A model generated the notes under the pieces. The model saw only the letters and a program-made list of their open reading frames with translations, had not been told where the DNA came from and did not search any database. This document shows, one piece after another, positions 1 to 8,506 of a stretch of 45,655 nt of DNA; position 1 is the stretch's first letter; every line of letters starts with the position of its first letter. This DNA is from Clostridiales bacterium. GTDB taxonomy: Bacteria; Bacillota; Clostridia; Christensenellales; Borkfalkiaceae. The stretch is from contig JAFLVP010000013.1 of the NCBI GenBank assembly GCA_022508265.1, positions 1 through 45,655 on the forward strand, given 5' to 3'. The position numbers and the translations under genes were made by a program.

Positions 1-4
1 TTTT

Positions 5-80
<76 letters not shown>

Positions 81-96
81 AACTGATTACTTGATT

Positions 97-125
97 ATTA
101 TATTTGAAAATACGGACAATGTCAA
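97..125 (-). promoter_or_regulatory. Promoter of the tRNA-Thr gene
   Basis: Minus-strand -35 TTGACA (120-125) and -10 TATAAT (97-102) are separated by exactly 17 nt, both perfect consensus. Transcription should start near 90, about 10 nt before the mature tRNA 5' end. Confidence 0.85.
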
Positions 126-165
126 TTCATTTTGGCAATCGTTTTAATAAAAATTTGGAGATATA

Positions 166-1071
166 ATGCAAACTGTCGAGCTTGAAAAAGTTGCAGTAAA
201 AACAGCGATTGTAACAATAATAATCAATACCCTGCTTTCGGTTTTTAAACTTCTTGCGGGCATTTTCGGCGCGTCATACGCCTTAATTTCCGATGCCGTT
301 CACTCTGCCTCGGACGTATTCTCTACGATAATTGTAATAATAGGTGTCAAAATTTCCTCTAAAAAGGCGGACAAAAATCATCCGTTCGGGCATGAACGAT
401 TTGAATGTGTCGCCGCAATACTCCTCTCCGTGGTGTTGTTTGCAACGGGCGCTATGATTGGTTACAGCGGAATTGAAAATATTGCCACGGGTGCATACAA
501 AGCCTTTGCCGTGCCGGGAATTATAGCAATTGTTGCCGCCGCTGTTTCCATAGTTACTAAAGAGGGTATGTTCTGGTACACAATGTCCGCCGCAAAAAAG
601 ACAAACTCTCCCTCTTTGAAAGCCGACGCGTGGCACCACCGTTCCGACGCGCTTTCGTCTATCGGTAGCTTAATCGGTGTAATCGGTGCCATTTGCGGAG
701 TAAAAATACTCGATTCTATAGCTTGCATTTTAATCTGTCTTTTAATTTTGAAGGCGGCAATAGATATATTTATAGACGCGGTCAAGAAAATGACCGACGA
801 AGCATGTGATGAAAAAACCGAGAAAGAAATACGTGAATTTATAATGTCCTGCGACGGTGTGCTTAAAGTTGACAGCCTTATGACTCGCATGTTCGGCAAC
901 AGAATTTACGTAATTGCAGAAATTGCCTGCAAATACGACGCGCCGCTGTATCAGGCTCATTCCGTTGCGGAAGCTGTGCACCATGGCATTGAACAAAAAT
1001 TTCCGCTTGTAAAGCACGTCACCGTTCACGTCAATCCGTACACAGAAGGTGTGAATAATTCCGAAGATTAA
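166..1071 (+). CDS. Cation diffusion facilitator (CDF) family efflux transporter
   Basis: This 301-residue membrane protein should export a divalent metal cation in exchange for protons. It has the CDF layout of about six membrane segments in residues 12-205, then a soluble ferredoxin-like C-terminal domain (about 207-295) that ends with the family's usual HxVH-type strand (TVHV). Metal-site motifs are visible in TM2 (H46-SAS-D50) and TM5 (HHRSD). This is an HxxxD pair in both helices, which in characterised CDFs is associated with zinc; the metal here is inferred. The start ATG has a GGAG ribosome site at 155-158. It is a single gene, divergent from the tRNA, and ends at a shared bidirectional terminator. 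Family confidence is high, substrate confidence low. Confidence 0.92.
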   Translation: MQTVELEKVAVKTAIVTIIINTLLSVFKLLAGIFGASYALISDAVHSASDVFSTIIVIIGVKISSKKADKNHPFGHERFECVAAILLSVVLFATGAMIGYSGIENIATGAYKAFAVPGIIAIVAAAVSIVTKEGMFWYTMSAAKKTNSPSLKADAWHHRSDALSSIGSLIGVIGAICGVKILDSIACILICLLILKAAIDIFIDAVKKMTDEACDEKTEKEIREFIMSCDGVLKVDSLMTRMFGNRIYVIAEIACKYDAPLYQAHSVAEAVHHGIEQKFPLVKHVTVHVNPYTEGVNNSED

Positions 1072-1089
1072 ATATAGACACAATTTAAA

Positions 1090-1118
1090 ACGGCGCAGAT
1101 TCCTGCGCCGTAATTTTT
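1090..1118. terminator. Bidirectional terminator between convergent genes
   Basis: Inverted repeat ACGGCGCAG (1090-1098) / CTGCGCCGT (1103-1111) with a 4-nt loop. T-rich sequence follows on the plus strand and A-rich sequence precedes it, so it can end both the efflux gene and the leftward gene at 1117-1761. Confidence 0.85.
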
Positions 1119-1761
1119 ATACAGATTTTCTTTTTGCCATTGCAATTCTTATGCCTTTTTTTTGCTTTACGCGGTTCTTTGTGCCACTCGCCGCCACGCG
1201 ACCCACGCGATAACCCTCGCGCTTGTTGCTCGTACGCTCCTTAACTCTTTCGTATGTTTGAATATTATCTCTGATTGCCGAATATCTTTCATGGGGCTGA
1301 CTGCTTATTTCATAGGGACTGAAAGAGTAATAAACGTTTTCATACGCGGTAATCATATAAACTGGCACTAAGTAGCCCTCGTTTACCTGCTTATCGATAA
1401 CTTTATCTTCAGCATAAATCGGAGTGGCAACAGACTGGGGCGCAGTTGCAGGTTGAATTGCCGCTTCAGGCACCGCTGCTGCCATGGGCTGAACTGCGGG
1501 TGCAGTAGCCGCCATTTCCGTTACATCTGCAGCCTCTGTCACTGACGCAGCAGCTGCTTCTGCGGCAGCCGCATTTTCTTCCTCGCGCTGTTTGGCTTCC
1601 GGTGTCATAACTACCTTAACTATGGGGCGACGCCTACGCAAAGCAATAATAAACACAATGCCAAGTGTTGTCAAAAGCACGACAAATGCAATTAAAACGC
1701 CCAATAATGTAAGAAGCGCCGTTTGATTACTTACCGAGATAAGTGCATTTAATTTATTCAT
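1117..1761 (-). CDS. Ala-rich single-span membrane protein of unknown function
   Basis: 214 residues, not recognised. What is visible: a short N-terminus, one strong transmembrane helix (about residues 15-41) followed by a basic stop-transfer stretch (RRRR at about 42-45), then an Ala/Glu/Pro-rich low-complexity linker (about 55-120). A compact tail contains YENVYYSFSPYEISSQ and ends in a strongly basic stretch (about residues 165-214) rich in Lys and Arg. By the positive-inside rule the tail is cytoplasmic. A strong AGGTGA ribosome site lies 4 nt before the ATG. The final basic segment could bind nucleic acid or an acidic surface, but nothing demonstrates this. It is monocistronic and faces the efflux gene across a shared terminator. 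Confidence 0.7.
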   Translation of the reverse strand: MNKLNALISVSNQTALLTLLGVLIAFVVLLTTLGIVFIIALRRRRPIVKVVMTPEAKQREEENAAAAEAAAASVTEAADVTEMAATAPAVQPMAAAVPEAAIQPATAPQSVATPIYAEDKVIDKQVNEGYLVPVYMITAYENVYYSFSPYEISSQPHERYSAIRDNIQTYERVKERTSNKREGYRVGRVAASGTKNRVKQKKGIRIAMAKRKSV

Positions 1762-1859
1762 TAGTTCACCTCATTAGACCTTACATTTAAGGTGATTTTA
1801 CTATAATGTATATTTAGTATATCGATTATATAATAATTTTTTTGCAATTTCAAGTATTT

Positions 1860-2783
1860 TTAAATTTCTTTTACTGTCAAAGTTGACAAAATTTCTTCAT
1901 ATTTATCCTTTTTGAATGAAATACTGTACGGAGAAGTGACCGCAGCAGTTCCTGCTGCTACCCCACATTTAAGAATATCCTGCATGGAAGCACCCTTGAC
2001 GTATGCCTGCACAGCGGCGGCAACCATTCCGTCGCCTGCTCCGAGAGTGGAATTCATAGCCACGTTTAAGCTCTTGCAATAGTAATTGTGCTTTCCGTCC
2101 GTAATTATTGCGCCGTGCTTGCCGAGTGAAAGCAGAACGCATTTCGTACCTAAATCAATTAGTTTGTGGCAGCTATCAAGTAAATCCTTTTTATTGCGCA
2201 TCTGACGGTTAAAGGTACGTTCAAGCTCGCCGAGATTGGGTTTGACAATATCAACGCCCACTTTTAGCGATTCGAAAAGCCTTTCCCCTTCAGTATCTGC
2301 AATTTTAACAACGTTATCGGGAACGTTTCGCAAAATTTTTCCGTAATAGTCGGGAGTCATCCCCTTTGCAAGACTGCCCGAAATTACTACAGCCTCGCTG
2401 TGTGCCGCAATTTCCCCTACAAGCTTTATAAGCTCCTCCTGCTTTTCGGGCTTTAACTCTGGACTCGTATCGTCCACTTCTGTCAGCATAGACTTATTAT
2501 CAATGAATTTATAATTCTCTCTTACTCTGCCCTCGCTCCATACGAATTTATACGGAACCCTCTCTCTGTGCAGCTCTTGTTCGAATTGATTGCCGTTGGT
2601 TTCATACATAAAACCCGTAGCAAATGCCTCTGCACCTAATCTCGATAGTCCTATAGCAACGTTTAAAGCCTTGCCCGTAAAAAATATCCTCTTGCTAATT
2701 ACCTTATGCGACCTTCCGACCGCCAACGAGTCAACCTCAATATTTACGTCGATACAAGGGCTTAAACAAACAGTTAAAATCAT
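1860..2783 (-). CDS. PfkB-family sugar kinase, 1-phosphofructokinase / tagatose-6-phosphate kinase type
   Basis: 307 residues, the normal length for the FruK/LacC subgroup of the ribokinase (PfkB) family. These enzymes phosphorylate fructose-1-phosphate or a related hexose phosphate with ATP. The N-terminus begins with the subgroup's TVCLSPCIDV strand (usually TLNPAID). The first PfkB signature is TGKALNVAIGLSRLG, where GGKGxN is more common. The second signature GAGDGMVAAAV carries the catalytic Asp near residue 250. It lies downstream of pfkA but a terminator separates them (2824-2848), and I see no clear promoter of its own, so expression may depend on read-through. No phosphotransferase-system gene is adjacent, so the exact substrate is open. 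Confidence 0.85.
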   Translation of the reverse strand: MILTVCLSPCIDVNIEVDSLAVGRSHKVISKRIFFTGKALNVAIGLSRLGAEAFATGFMYETNGNQFEQELHRERVPYKFVWSEGRVRENYKFIDNKSMLTEVDDTSPELKPEKQEELIKLVGEIAAHSEAVVISGSLAKGMTPDYYGKILRNVPDNVVKIADTEGERLFESLKVGVDIVKPNLGELERTFNRQMRNKKDLLDSCHKLIDLGTKCVLLSLGKHGAIITDGKHNYYCKSLNVAMNSTLGAGDGMVAAAVQAYVKGASMQDILKCGVAAGTAAVTSPYSISFKKDKYEEILSTLTVKEI

Positions 2784-2821
2784 TTTACGTTTTTTCCATA
2801 ATTTATTAGCCGCACTTATAA

Positions 2822-2848
2822 GAAAAAAGCCGCAAAAACACGCGGCTT
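2822..2848 (-). terminator. Terminator downstream of pfkA
   Basis: Stem AAGCCGC/GCGGCTT (2842-2848 with 2827-2833), followed on the minus strand by a run of T (TTTTTT). It sits between pfkA and the PfkB-type kinase gene. Confidence 0.85.
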
Positions 2849-2855
2849 GACGCTG

Positions 2856-3818
2856 TTACATAGAAATCATCTGAAGTGTTTCATACAGCTCATAGTTAAA
2901 CTTTTTCTTCATACTTATTGCTTCGATAATATCCATATCGATTATTTCGTTCTTACGGATACCAACGACCCGGTTGCCTATTCCGTCGTGCAAAAGTCTT
3001 ACGGCCTTATTGCCGAACTGCGCAGCAAGCATTCTGTCCGCCATAGTGGGCGAACCGCCGCGCTGAATATGTCCTATCGTAGTGGGGCGCACGGAATATG
3101 TCGTCACGGACTGAAGCTGCTTTGCAAATTCCTCGGCAGTGCATACGCCTTCCGCTACGACAATTATATTTGAGTGCTTACCGCTCGCTCTCGAACGATT
3201 GATTTTCATAACGGTATCGTCAAGGTCAAACACAACTTCGGGCACAATAATAATTTCCGCACCGCTTGCAATACCGGCGTAAAGAGCTATATCGCCGCAA
3301 CGTCTGCCCATAACTTCGACAACCGAAATGCGCTCGTGAGAGGTCATAGTGTCACGAAGCTTATTTATTACGTCTATGCAGGTGTTTACGGCAGTATCAA
3401 AGCCGAGTGTATAGTCGGTGTACTCAAGGTCGTTATCGATCGTACCGGGAATACCTATCGTAGGTACGCCGTACTCCTCCGAAAGACATTTAGCGCCCCT
3501 GAAAGAACCGTCACCGCCGATTACAACCAAACCTTCGATTCCGCGGGTTTCCAAGGTTTTAACAGCCTTTTTCTGTCCCTCTTTTGTAAGCATTTCAAGG
3601 CAGCGCGCCGTTCTCAATTTAGTTCCGCCGCGTTGAACTATATCCGAAACCGAACGCATTTCCATAGAAACCATCTCGTTATCGATAAGTCCCTGATAGC
3701 CGCGTTCAATTCCGAACACCTCCATACCGAAATAGAGTGCCGTGCGGACAACCGCCCTGATGCACGCATTCATGCCGGGAGCGTCGCCACCACTTGTAAG
3801 CAAACCTATTCTTTTCAT
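2856..3818 (-). CDS. pfkA: ATP-dependent 6-phosphofructokinase
   Basis: 320 residues, the standard length of bacterial PfkA, which commits fructose-6-phosphate to glycolysis. It carries the N-terminal ATP loop LTSGGDAPGMNA, the GGDGSFRGA nucleotide motif, and the catalytic PGTIDNDL segment with its essential Asp. Also present are MGRRCGDIA and the substrate-binding GHIQRGGSP. Gly after GGDGS marks the ATP-dependent rather than the pyrophosphate-dependent form. An AGGT/GGAGG ribosome site precedes the ATG. It follows dnaE, the usual Firmicutes order, but has its own promoter, and pyruvate kinase, often next, is absent here. Confidence 0.97.
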   Translation of the reverse strand: MKRIGLLTSGGDAPGMNACIRAVVRTALYFGMEVFGIERGYQGLIDNEMVSMEMRSVSDIVQRGGTKLRTARCLEMLTKEGQKKAVKTLETRGIEGLVVIGGDGSFRGAKCLSEEYGVPTIGIPGTIDNDLEYTDYTLGFDTAVNTCIDVINKLRDTMTSHERISVVEVMGRRCGDIALYAGIASGAEIIIVPEVVFDLDDTVMKINRSRASGKHSNIIVVAEGVCTAEEFAKQLQSVTTYSVRPTTIGHIQRGGSPTMADRMLAAQFGNKAVRLLHDGIGNRVVGIRKNEIIDMDIIEAISMKKKFNYELYETLQMISM

Positions 3819-3901
3819 AAAAACCTCCGAAAAGCCACAGTTCTTTGCGCGGCTTTATCGCGCTCCCCCTAAAATTAAAGAACCAAATTTAACCATTTAT
3901 A

Positions 3902-3930
3902 ATTATAGCAAAGGCAATATAAAATTACAA
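3902..3930 (-). promoter_or_regulatory. Promoter of pfkA
   Basis: Minus strand -35 TTGTAA (925-930 of the 3 kb block, i.e. 3925-3930) and -10 TATAAT (3902-3907) with a 17-nt spacer, in the dnaE-pfkA gap. The resulting leader is about 75 nt and includes a short GC-rich inverted repeat around 3848-3864. Confidence 0.75.
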
Positions 3931-3952
3931 GTATTTTTGATAAATTTCCCGG

Positions 3953-6900
3953 TTAATATACATATTTTACGTCGTCTTGCTCGAGTATGGAATATAATTC
4001 CGCCAAAAGAGCTTTGCAGTAGTGAACGTTGGTAGGCAGAAGGTATCTCTCCTTCCCTCGGACTATTTTACAAGCGCTGTCGCCCTGATAATTTGTCAGA
4101 GTAGATATGAGCTCGTCAAACAGTCCGTCGTCAAGCGAAGTAGCATTTATCCAAAGCGTTCCCATGTTATTCCGAGCTTTTGCTGCTCCGATTGTACCCG
4201 AAGTTTGAATTTCAACGTCGGTTAAGTCATCTATAATGCAGGAAATACCCTTTTCCGCATCAATATCAAGTTTGCCCGAAATTTTAACAATTTTATCGTT
4301 TGCAACCGAACCTCTCACTTTTTCGTATACAGCGGGGAAGCATACGCATTCAAGACTACCGTAGCTGTCCTCAAGGTTCAAAATTGCCATATAAGCGCCC
4401 GTACGCTTGGTCGTCGTCCGCCTGAACGAGCCGATAATGCCCGCCATACTTATATGCATACCGTCCTGAATAGTGTTGTAGATGCGGTTTCCGTCCTCAT
4501 CTTCAACGTAATCATCGAGTGCGGAGCAGTTGAAATTGCACTCGGGAAAAGAATTTTTATATTTATCGAAAGGATGACCGCTTACGTATACGCCCAACAC
4601 CTCCTTTTCTTTGGAAAGCTTGACGTTGAGCTCGAGTTCGGGAATATCCGGGTAAACCACTTCAAGTTTTTCGTCCTCTAAAATATCTCCGAAAAAGCTC
4701 ATCTGCGCGCTATCCTTCTGCTTGTTGAGCGCCTTTGCACGTGTTACAAGAGGTTCGTAAATTTCTGCAAGTCCGGAGCGGGTCTTGCCGAATTCATCAA
4801 ACGCGCCGGCATAAATAAGCCCCTCGACAACTCTCAAATTGAGCACGCCTATACAGCGGGAAATAAAGTCGCCGAAATCTTTAAACAGTCCGTTTTTCTC
4901 TCTCTCCTCGATTATACTGTCCATAACTCCCTGCCCAACGCCTTTCAGCGCGGAAAGCCCAAACCTTATACCGCCCTTTTCGACCCTGAAATCAGTGCGG
5001 CTTTTGTTTATGTCGGGCGGCAGAACCTTCAGTTCCTTATCTTTGAGATAGAGAACGTACTTGGTAATTTCGTCTATCTTATTCAAACGGTTGTTGAGAA
5101 GTGCGCAAATAAATTCTTTGCAGTAGTATTTTTTGAGCCATGCAGTCTGATAGGCAAGCGTTGCGTAAGCTGCTGCGTGTGATTTATTGAAAGCATAGGA
5201 TGCAAAGCCTTCCATATCGCCGAAAATTTTGTTTGCTACGTTGGCGGAAATACCGTTATGCACGCACCCTTCGATTTTACTGCCGTTTATATCGCTAATA
5301 CCGCCGTGAATAAACTTGTCCTTCTGCGCCATAAGCGTCTTTTTGTCTTTTTTACCCATTGCACGGCGCACAAGATCTGCCTCGCCGAGCGAAAAGCCCG
5401 CAAGGTCCTGGAATATCTGCATAACCTGCTCTTGGTAAACGGGTATTCCGTAAGTAACTTTGAGAATTTTTTCTTCCTGCGGACAGTCGTATTCGATGGG
5501 CTCCAATCCATGCTTTCTGTTACAGAACGAATCTATAAATTTCATAGGACCGGGGCGGTAGAGTGAAACACCAGCTATAAGGTCCTCAAGACAGTCAGGC
5601 TTGAGGGTCTTCATGAACCTCTTCATGCCACCCGCTTCAAGCTGAAACACGCCGTCGGTATCTCCGTCGGCTATAAGCGCATATGCGCCTGCATCGGTGT
5701 AACCTATTTTATTGAAATCTACGTCGAAATTATAATTTTCTTTAATATAGTCGATGCATTTTTTGATATCTGTCAAGGTTACGAGTGCAAGAAAGTCCAT
5801 TTTAAGCATTCCGAGCGCCTCGATTTCCTTTGCAACGAATTGCGTGGTGATATCTTTGTCGTTTCTTGAAAGCGGTACGTTATCGGCAATTCTCTTCTGA
5901 CAAATAACGACTCCCGCGGCGTGCATGCCCGTCTGACGAGGCATGCCCTCGATTTTGAGTGCCATATCTATTACGCCGTGCAGAACTTGGTCGGTTTCGT
6001 AAATTTCACAAAATTCCTTATTTTGCGCTGCCTTTAATGCGTTATATTTCTCCTCCAGTTCAGCTTTCTTTCCTTCGTCTTGCTCGTTTTCAAATTTTGT
6101 TTTAGTTGCATTTATACGCAACCCGAGCAAATCAGAAATAGAAGTTTTGCCGTCCATTATCTTTGTAAGTCTGTCCGTCTCCGAGTAGGGCACGCGCATT
6201 ACTCTGCCAACGTCTTTTATGGAGTTTTTTGCGGCCATAGTTCCGAAGGTCACAATCTGGCACACGTTTTCAGGTCCGTACTTGTTGCGGACGTAATTTA
6301 TTGTCTCCTCGCGTCTGTCCGTACAGAAGTCTATATCGAAATCGGGCATTGACACACGGTCGGGGTTTAGAAATCTTTCAAAGAGCAAATCGTACTGCAA
6401 AGGTTCTACGTCGGTTATACCTATCGAATACGCAACGATGGAGCTTACGCCCGAACCGCGACCGGGGCCAACGGGAATACCGTTTTCTTTCGACCAATTT
6501 ATAAAGTCCCAAACTACGAGATAATAGTCGGCATAACCCATGCCGCATATAATATCAAGTTCGTAATTAGCTCTGTCAATCTCTCTTTTTGTGGGCGTAC
6601 CGTAACGTTTTTTCAGTCCTTCGTCGGTAAGTTGTCTTAAATAATCGGAAGACGACATACCGTTCGGAGCGGTATAGACGGGTATTAGCGTAGTATCCTT
6701 TATCGGATAACCTTTCTTATCGAGATTAAACGCAGGTTCCGTGACCTTGTCGGCAATCACTCGCGTATTGGTAATTGCTTTAGGCACGTTGGGGAATAAT
6801 GCCGCCATTTCGTCCCCAGTTTTGAAATAGAATTCATTCGTCGAAAATTTCATCCTCTTGGGGTCGTCAAGCTGCTTCTTCATCTGAATACACATCAGAA

Positions 6901-7543
6901 CGTCCTGCATCTCAGCGTCGCTTTTGTGCAGATAATGTACGTCGTTGGTAGCAACCACTTCCACTCCTATTTCGTCGGCGAGGCGCAACAAAAGAGGCAA
7001 TACCTTTTTTTCTTCGGGAATATTGTGGTCCTGAATTTCAATATAGAAATCCTCGCCGAAAATGCCTTTAAGTTTAAGTGCAAGCTGTTTTGCTCCCTCG
7101 TAGTCGCCCGAAAGCAGCCTTTGGGGAATTCCTCCTACAAGACAAGCGGATAGACAGATGAGCCCCTCGCTGTGCTCTTTCAATACTTCGTAGTCAATCT
7201 TGGGTTTGTAATAGAACCCGTCTACAAACGCCATAGAGTCAAGCTGAACGAGATTTTTGTACCCTGCCTTATTCTTAGCAAGCAAAATCAGATGCTCGGA
7301 TGTGTTGGAATCTTTGCTATACATATCACGGGTAAGATAAAACTCACAGCCGATTATGTATTTAATGCCCGCAACCGCTGCCTTTTCTGCAAATTGCAAA
7401 GAGCCGTACATATTTCCGTGATCGGTAATACATACGGTGTCAATGCCGCTATTTTTGCAATGCTCTATCAGATTATCAATCTTACAGGCGCCATCTAAAA
7501 GCGAATATTCGGTATGAAGATGTAAATGTACGAAATCTGTCAT
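3953..7543 (-). CDS. dnaE: DNA polymerase III subunit alpha (DnaE type)
   Basis: 1196 residues, in the expected range for DnaE1/DnaE3 replicative polymerases. The N-terminal PHP domain begins FVHLHLHTEYSLLDGA and includes CITDHGNMYG. The catalytic palm contains GPGRGSGVSS and PDFDIDF (about residues 397-403), whose acidic residues bind the catalytic metals. GVFQLEAGGM and YRPGPM follow, then the tandem helix-hairpin-helix region (about 800-900) and an OB fold (about 1030-1070, ISMAGIIGSFRRT). There is no proofreading exonuclease insertion, which separates it from PolC. It lies 17 nt downstream of whiA with a GAGGGATC ribosome site, so the two are probably cotranscribed. Confidence 0.97.
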   Translation of the reverse strand: MTDFVHLHLHTEYSLLDGACKIDNLIEHCKNSGIDTVCITDHGNMYGSLQFAEKAAVAGIKYIIGCEFYLTRDMYSKDSNTSEHLILLAKNKAGYKNLVQLDSMAFVDGFYYKPKIDYEVLKEHSEGLICLSACLVGGIPQRLLSGDYEGAKQLALKLKGIFGEDFYIEIQDHNIPEEKKVLPLLLRLADEIGVEVVATNDVHYLHKSDAEMQDVLMCIQMKKQLDDPKRMKFSTNEFYFKTGDEMAALFPNVPKAITNTRVIADKVTEPAFNLDKKGYPIKDTTLIPVYTAPNGMSSSDYLRQLTDEGLKKRYGTPTKREIDRANYELDIICGMGYADYYLVVWDFINWSKENGIPVGPGRGSGVSSIVAYSIGITDVEPLQYDLLFERFLNPDRVSMPDFDIDFCTDRREETINYVRNKYGPENVCQIVTFGTMAAKNSIKDVGRVMRVPYSETDRLTKIMDGKTSISDLLGLRINATKTKFENEQDEGKKAELEEKYNALKAAQNKEFCEIYETDQVLHGVIDMALKIEGMPRQTGMHAAGVVICQKRIADNVPLSRNDKDITTQFVAKEIEALGMLKMDFLALVTLTDIKKCIDYIKENYNFDVDFNKIGYTDAGAYALIADGDTDGVFQLEAGGMKRFMKTLKPDCLEDLIAGVSLYRPGPMKFIDSFCNRKHGLEPIEYDCPQEEKILKVTYGIPVYQEQVMQIFQDLAGFSLGEADLVRRAMGKKDKKTLMAQKDKFIHGGISDINGSKIEGCVHNGISANVANKIFGDMEGFASYAFNKSHAAAYATLAYQTAWLKKYYCKEFICALLNNRLNKIDEITKYVLYLKDKELKVLPPDINKSRTDFRVEKGGIRFGLSALKGVGQGVMDSIIEEREKNGLFKDFGDFISRCIGVLNLRVVEGLIYAGAFDEFGKTRSGLAEIYEPLVTRAKALNKQKDSAQMSFFGDILEDEKLEVVYPDIPELELNVKLSKEKEVLGVYVSGHPFDKYKNSFPECNFNCSALDDYVEDEDGNRIYNTIQDGMHISMAGIIGSFRRTTTKRTGAYMAILNLEDSYGSLECVCFPAVYEKVRGSVANDKIVKISGKLDIDAEKGISCIIDDLTDVEIQTSGTIGAAKARNNMGTLWINATSLDDGLFDELISTLTNYQGDSACKIVRGKERYLLPTNVHYCKALLAELYSILEQDDVKYVY

Positions 7544-7560
7544 TTCTGATCCCTCAAATC

Positions 7561-8505
7561 CTAACTGAGCGACTGTGCAAGTTCAAGGATTTTTCTCATT
7601 CTGTGATTTATGCAGCTTTTTGATATGTTAAGTCTGTCGGCAAGCTCCTGCATTGAAGCATTGGTATCTGCAAGACGGCACTCGGCTACTTCGAAAAGGT
7701 GCTTATCAAGCCCTTGCAGTCCAATGGTTTGAGCAATAATTCCTATTGCCCTAACCTGATTTACAGATGCAGTAACAGTTTTATCGATATTCGAAACAGA
7801 ACAGTTATTTACGCGGTTTGCGTTATTAAGCTTATCCTTTATTTCAACAATTTTATTCAGCTTTTCAAGGCATTTTACGCATGAAATGGTATTTAAAATA
7901 TCCGAAATTACTTCCTTGCTCTTGATGTAGACTACTGCGCAGTCCTTTCTTGAAACAAGCTTTGCAAGAATTTCGAAGTCGCACAAGATTTCGCAGAAAC
8001 CGTCTGCTGTTTGCTTTTTAGTAAACACTGTCTCAAAGTGATAGCCCGTTCGTCCCTCAGACGAGGGAACAGTGCAACTTCCCCCACCGAGAAACGCCCC
8101 TTTAATGAAGGCGATTTTGTATTCAACCTCCGAAATTATCTTGTCGTCTATAGTAAAATCGAAGAAAGTGCCGTTTTTGTTTTGTTTAACAATTCCGAGC
8201 TCGTATAAAAGCTTGTCGGACTTTTCGTCTACACACTCAAACGCCAGCTTGTCCTTGCCGCTCAATAAATCGAATTTAGCCCCCGAAACTATTAAGGAAA
8301 GCCCGAAGGAGTTTTCAAGCATATCGATAAAAAACTCTGCAGTCTTTTCGTTTTCCGTAATTATTTCGAAGCCGAAATTACCGTCACGCAGAATAACGCT
8401 GCCGCTCGTTCTGATAAAGGCGGACAGCATTGCAAGCATGCTCCCTCTGTCTGAAACAGGGGAAGAAACTATTTCATTTTTAATCTCTTCGGTAAAATTT
8501 GCCAT
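7561..8505 (-). CDS. whiA: WhiA-type DNA-binding protein
   Basis: 314 residues, the usual size of WhiA. The family combines a degenerate LAGLIDADG homing-endonuclease fold with a C-terminal helix-turn-helix and influences cell division and chromosome segregation in Firmicutes and sporulation in Actinobacteria. Visible features are the N-terminal FTEEIKNEI, the FIKGAFLGGGSC motif in the LAGLIDADG-like region, and the C-terminal LADRLNISKSCINHRMRK recognition-helix region. It starts 1 nt after the PHP gene stop and has no clear ribosome site, so translation is probably coupled. RapZ and YvcK, its usual upstream partners, are missing at this locus. Confidence 0.96.
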   Translation of the reverse strand: MANFTEEIKNEIVSSPVSDRGSMLAMLSAFIRTSGSVILRDGNFGFEIITENEKTAEFFIDMLENSFGLSLIVSGAKFDLLSGKDKLAFECVDEKSDKLLYELGIVKQNKNGTFFDFTIDDKIISEVEYKIAFIKGAFLGGGSCTVPSSEGRTGYHFETVFTKKQTADGFCEILCDFEILAKLVSRKDCAVVYIKSKEVISDILNTISCVKCLEKLNKIVEIKDKLNNANRVNNCSVSNIDKTVTASVNQVRAIGIIAQTIGLQGLDKHLFEVAECRLADTNASMQELADRLNISKSCINHRMRKILELAQSLS

Positions 8506-8506
8506 T

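Noticed and set aside
1784-1799. Small hairpin ACCTTA/TAAGGT upstream of the 214-residue membrane protein gene.
   Set aside because: Six base pairs with no U-run or conserved context; too weak to call a regulatory element.
3174-3872. Open frame of about 230 codons opposite pfkA.
   Set aside because: Antisense to a conserved gene, with no ribosome site and low-complexity composition.
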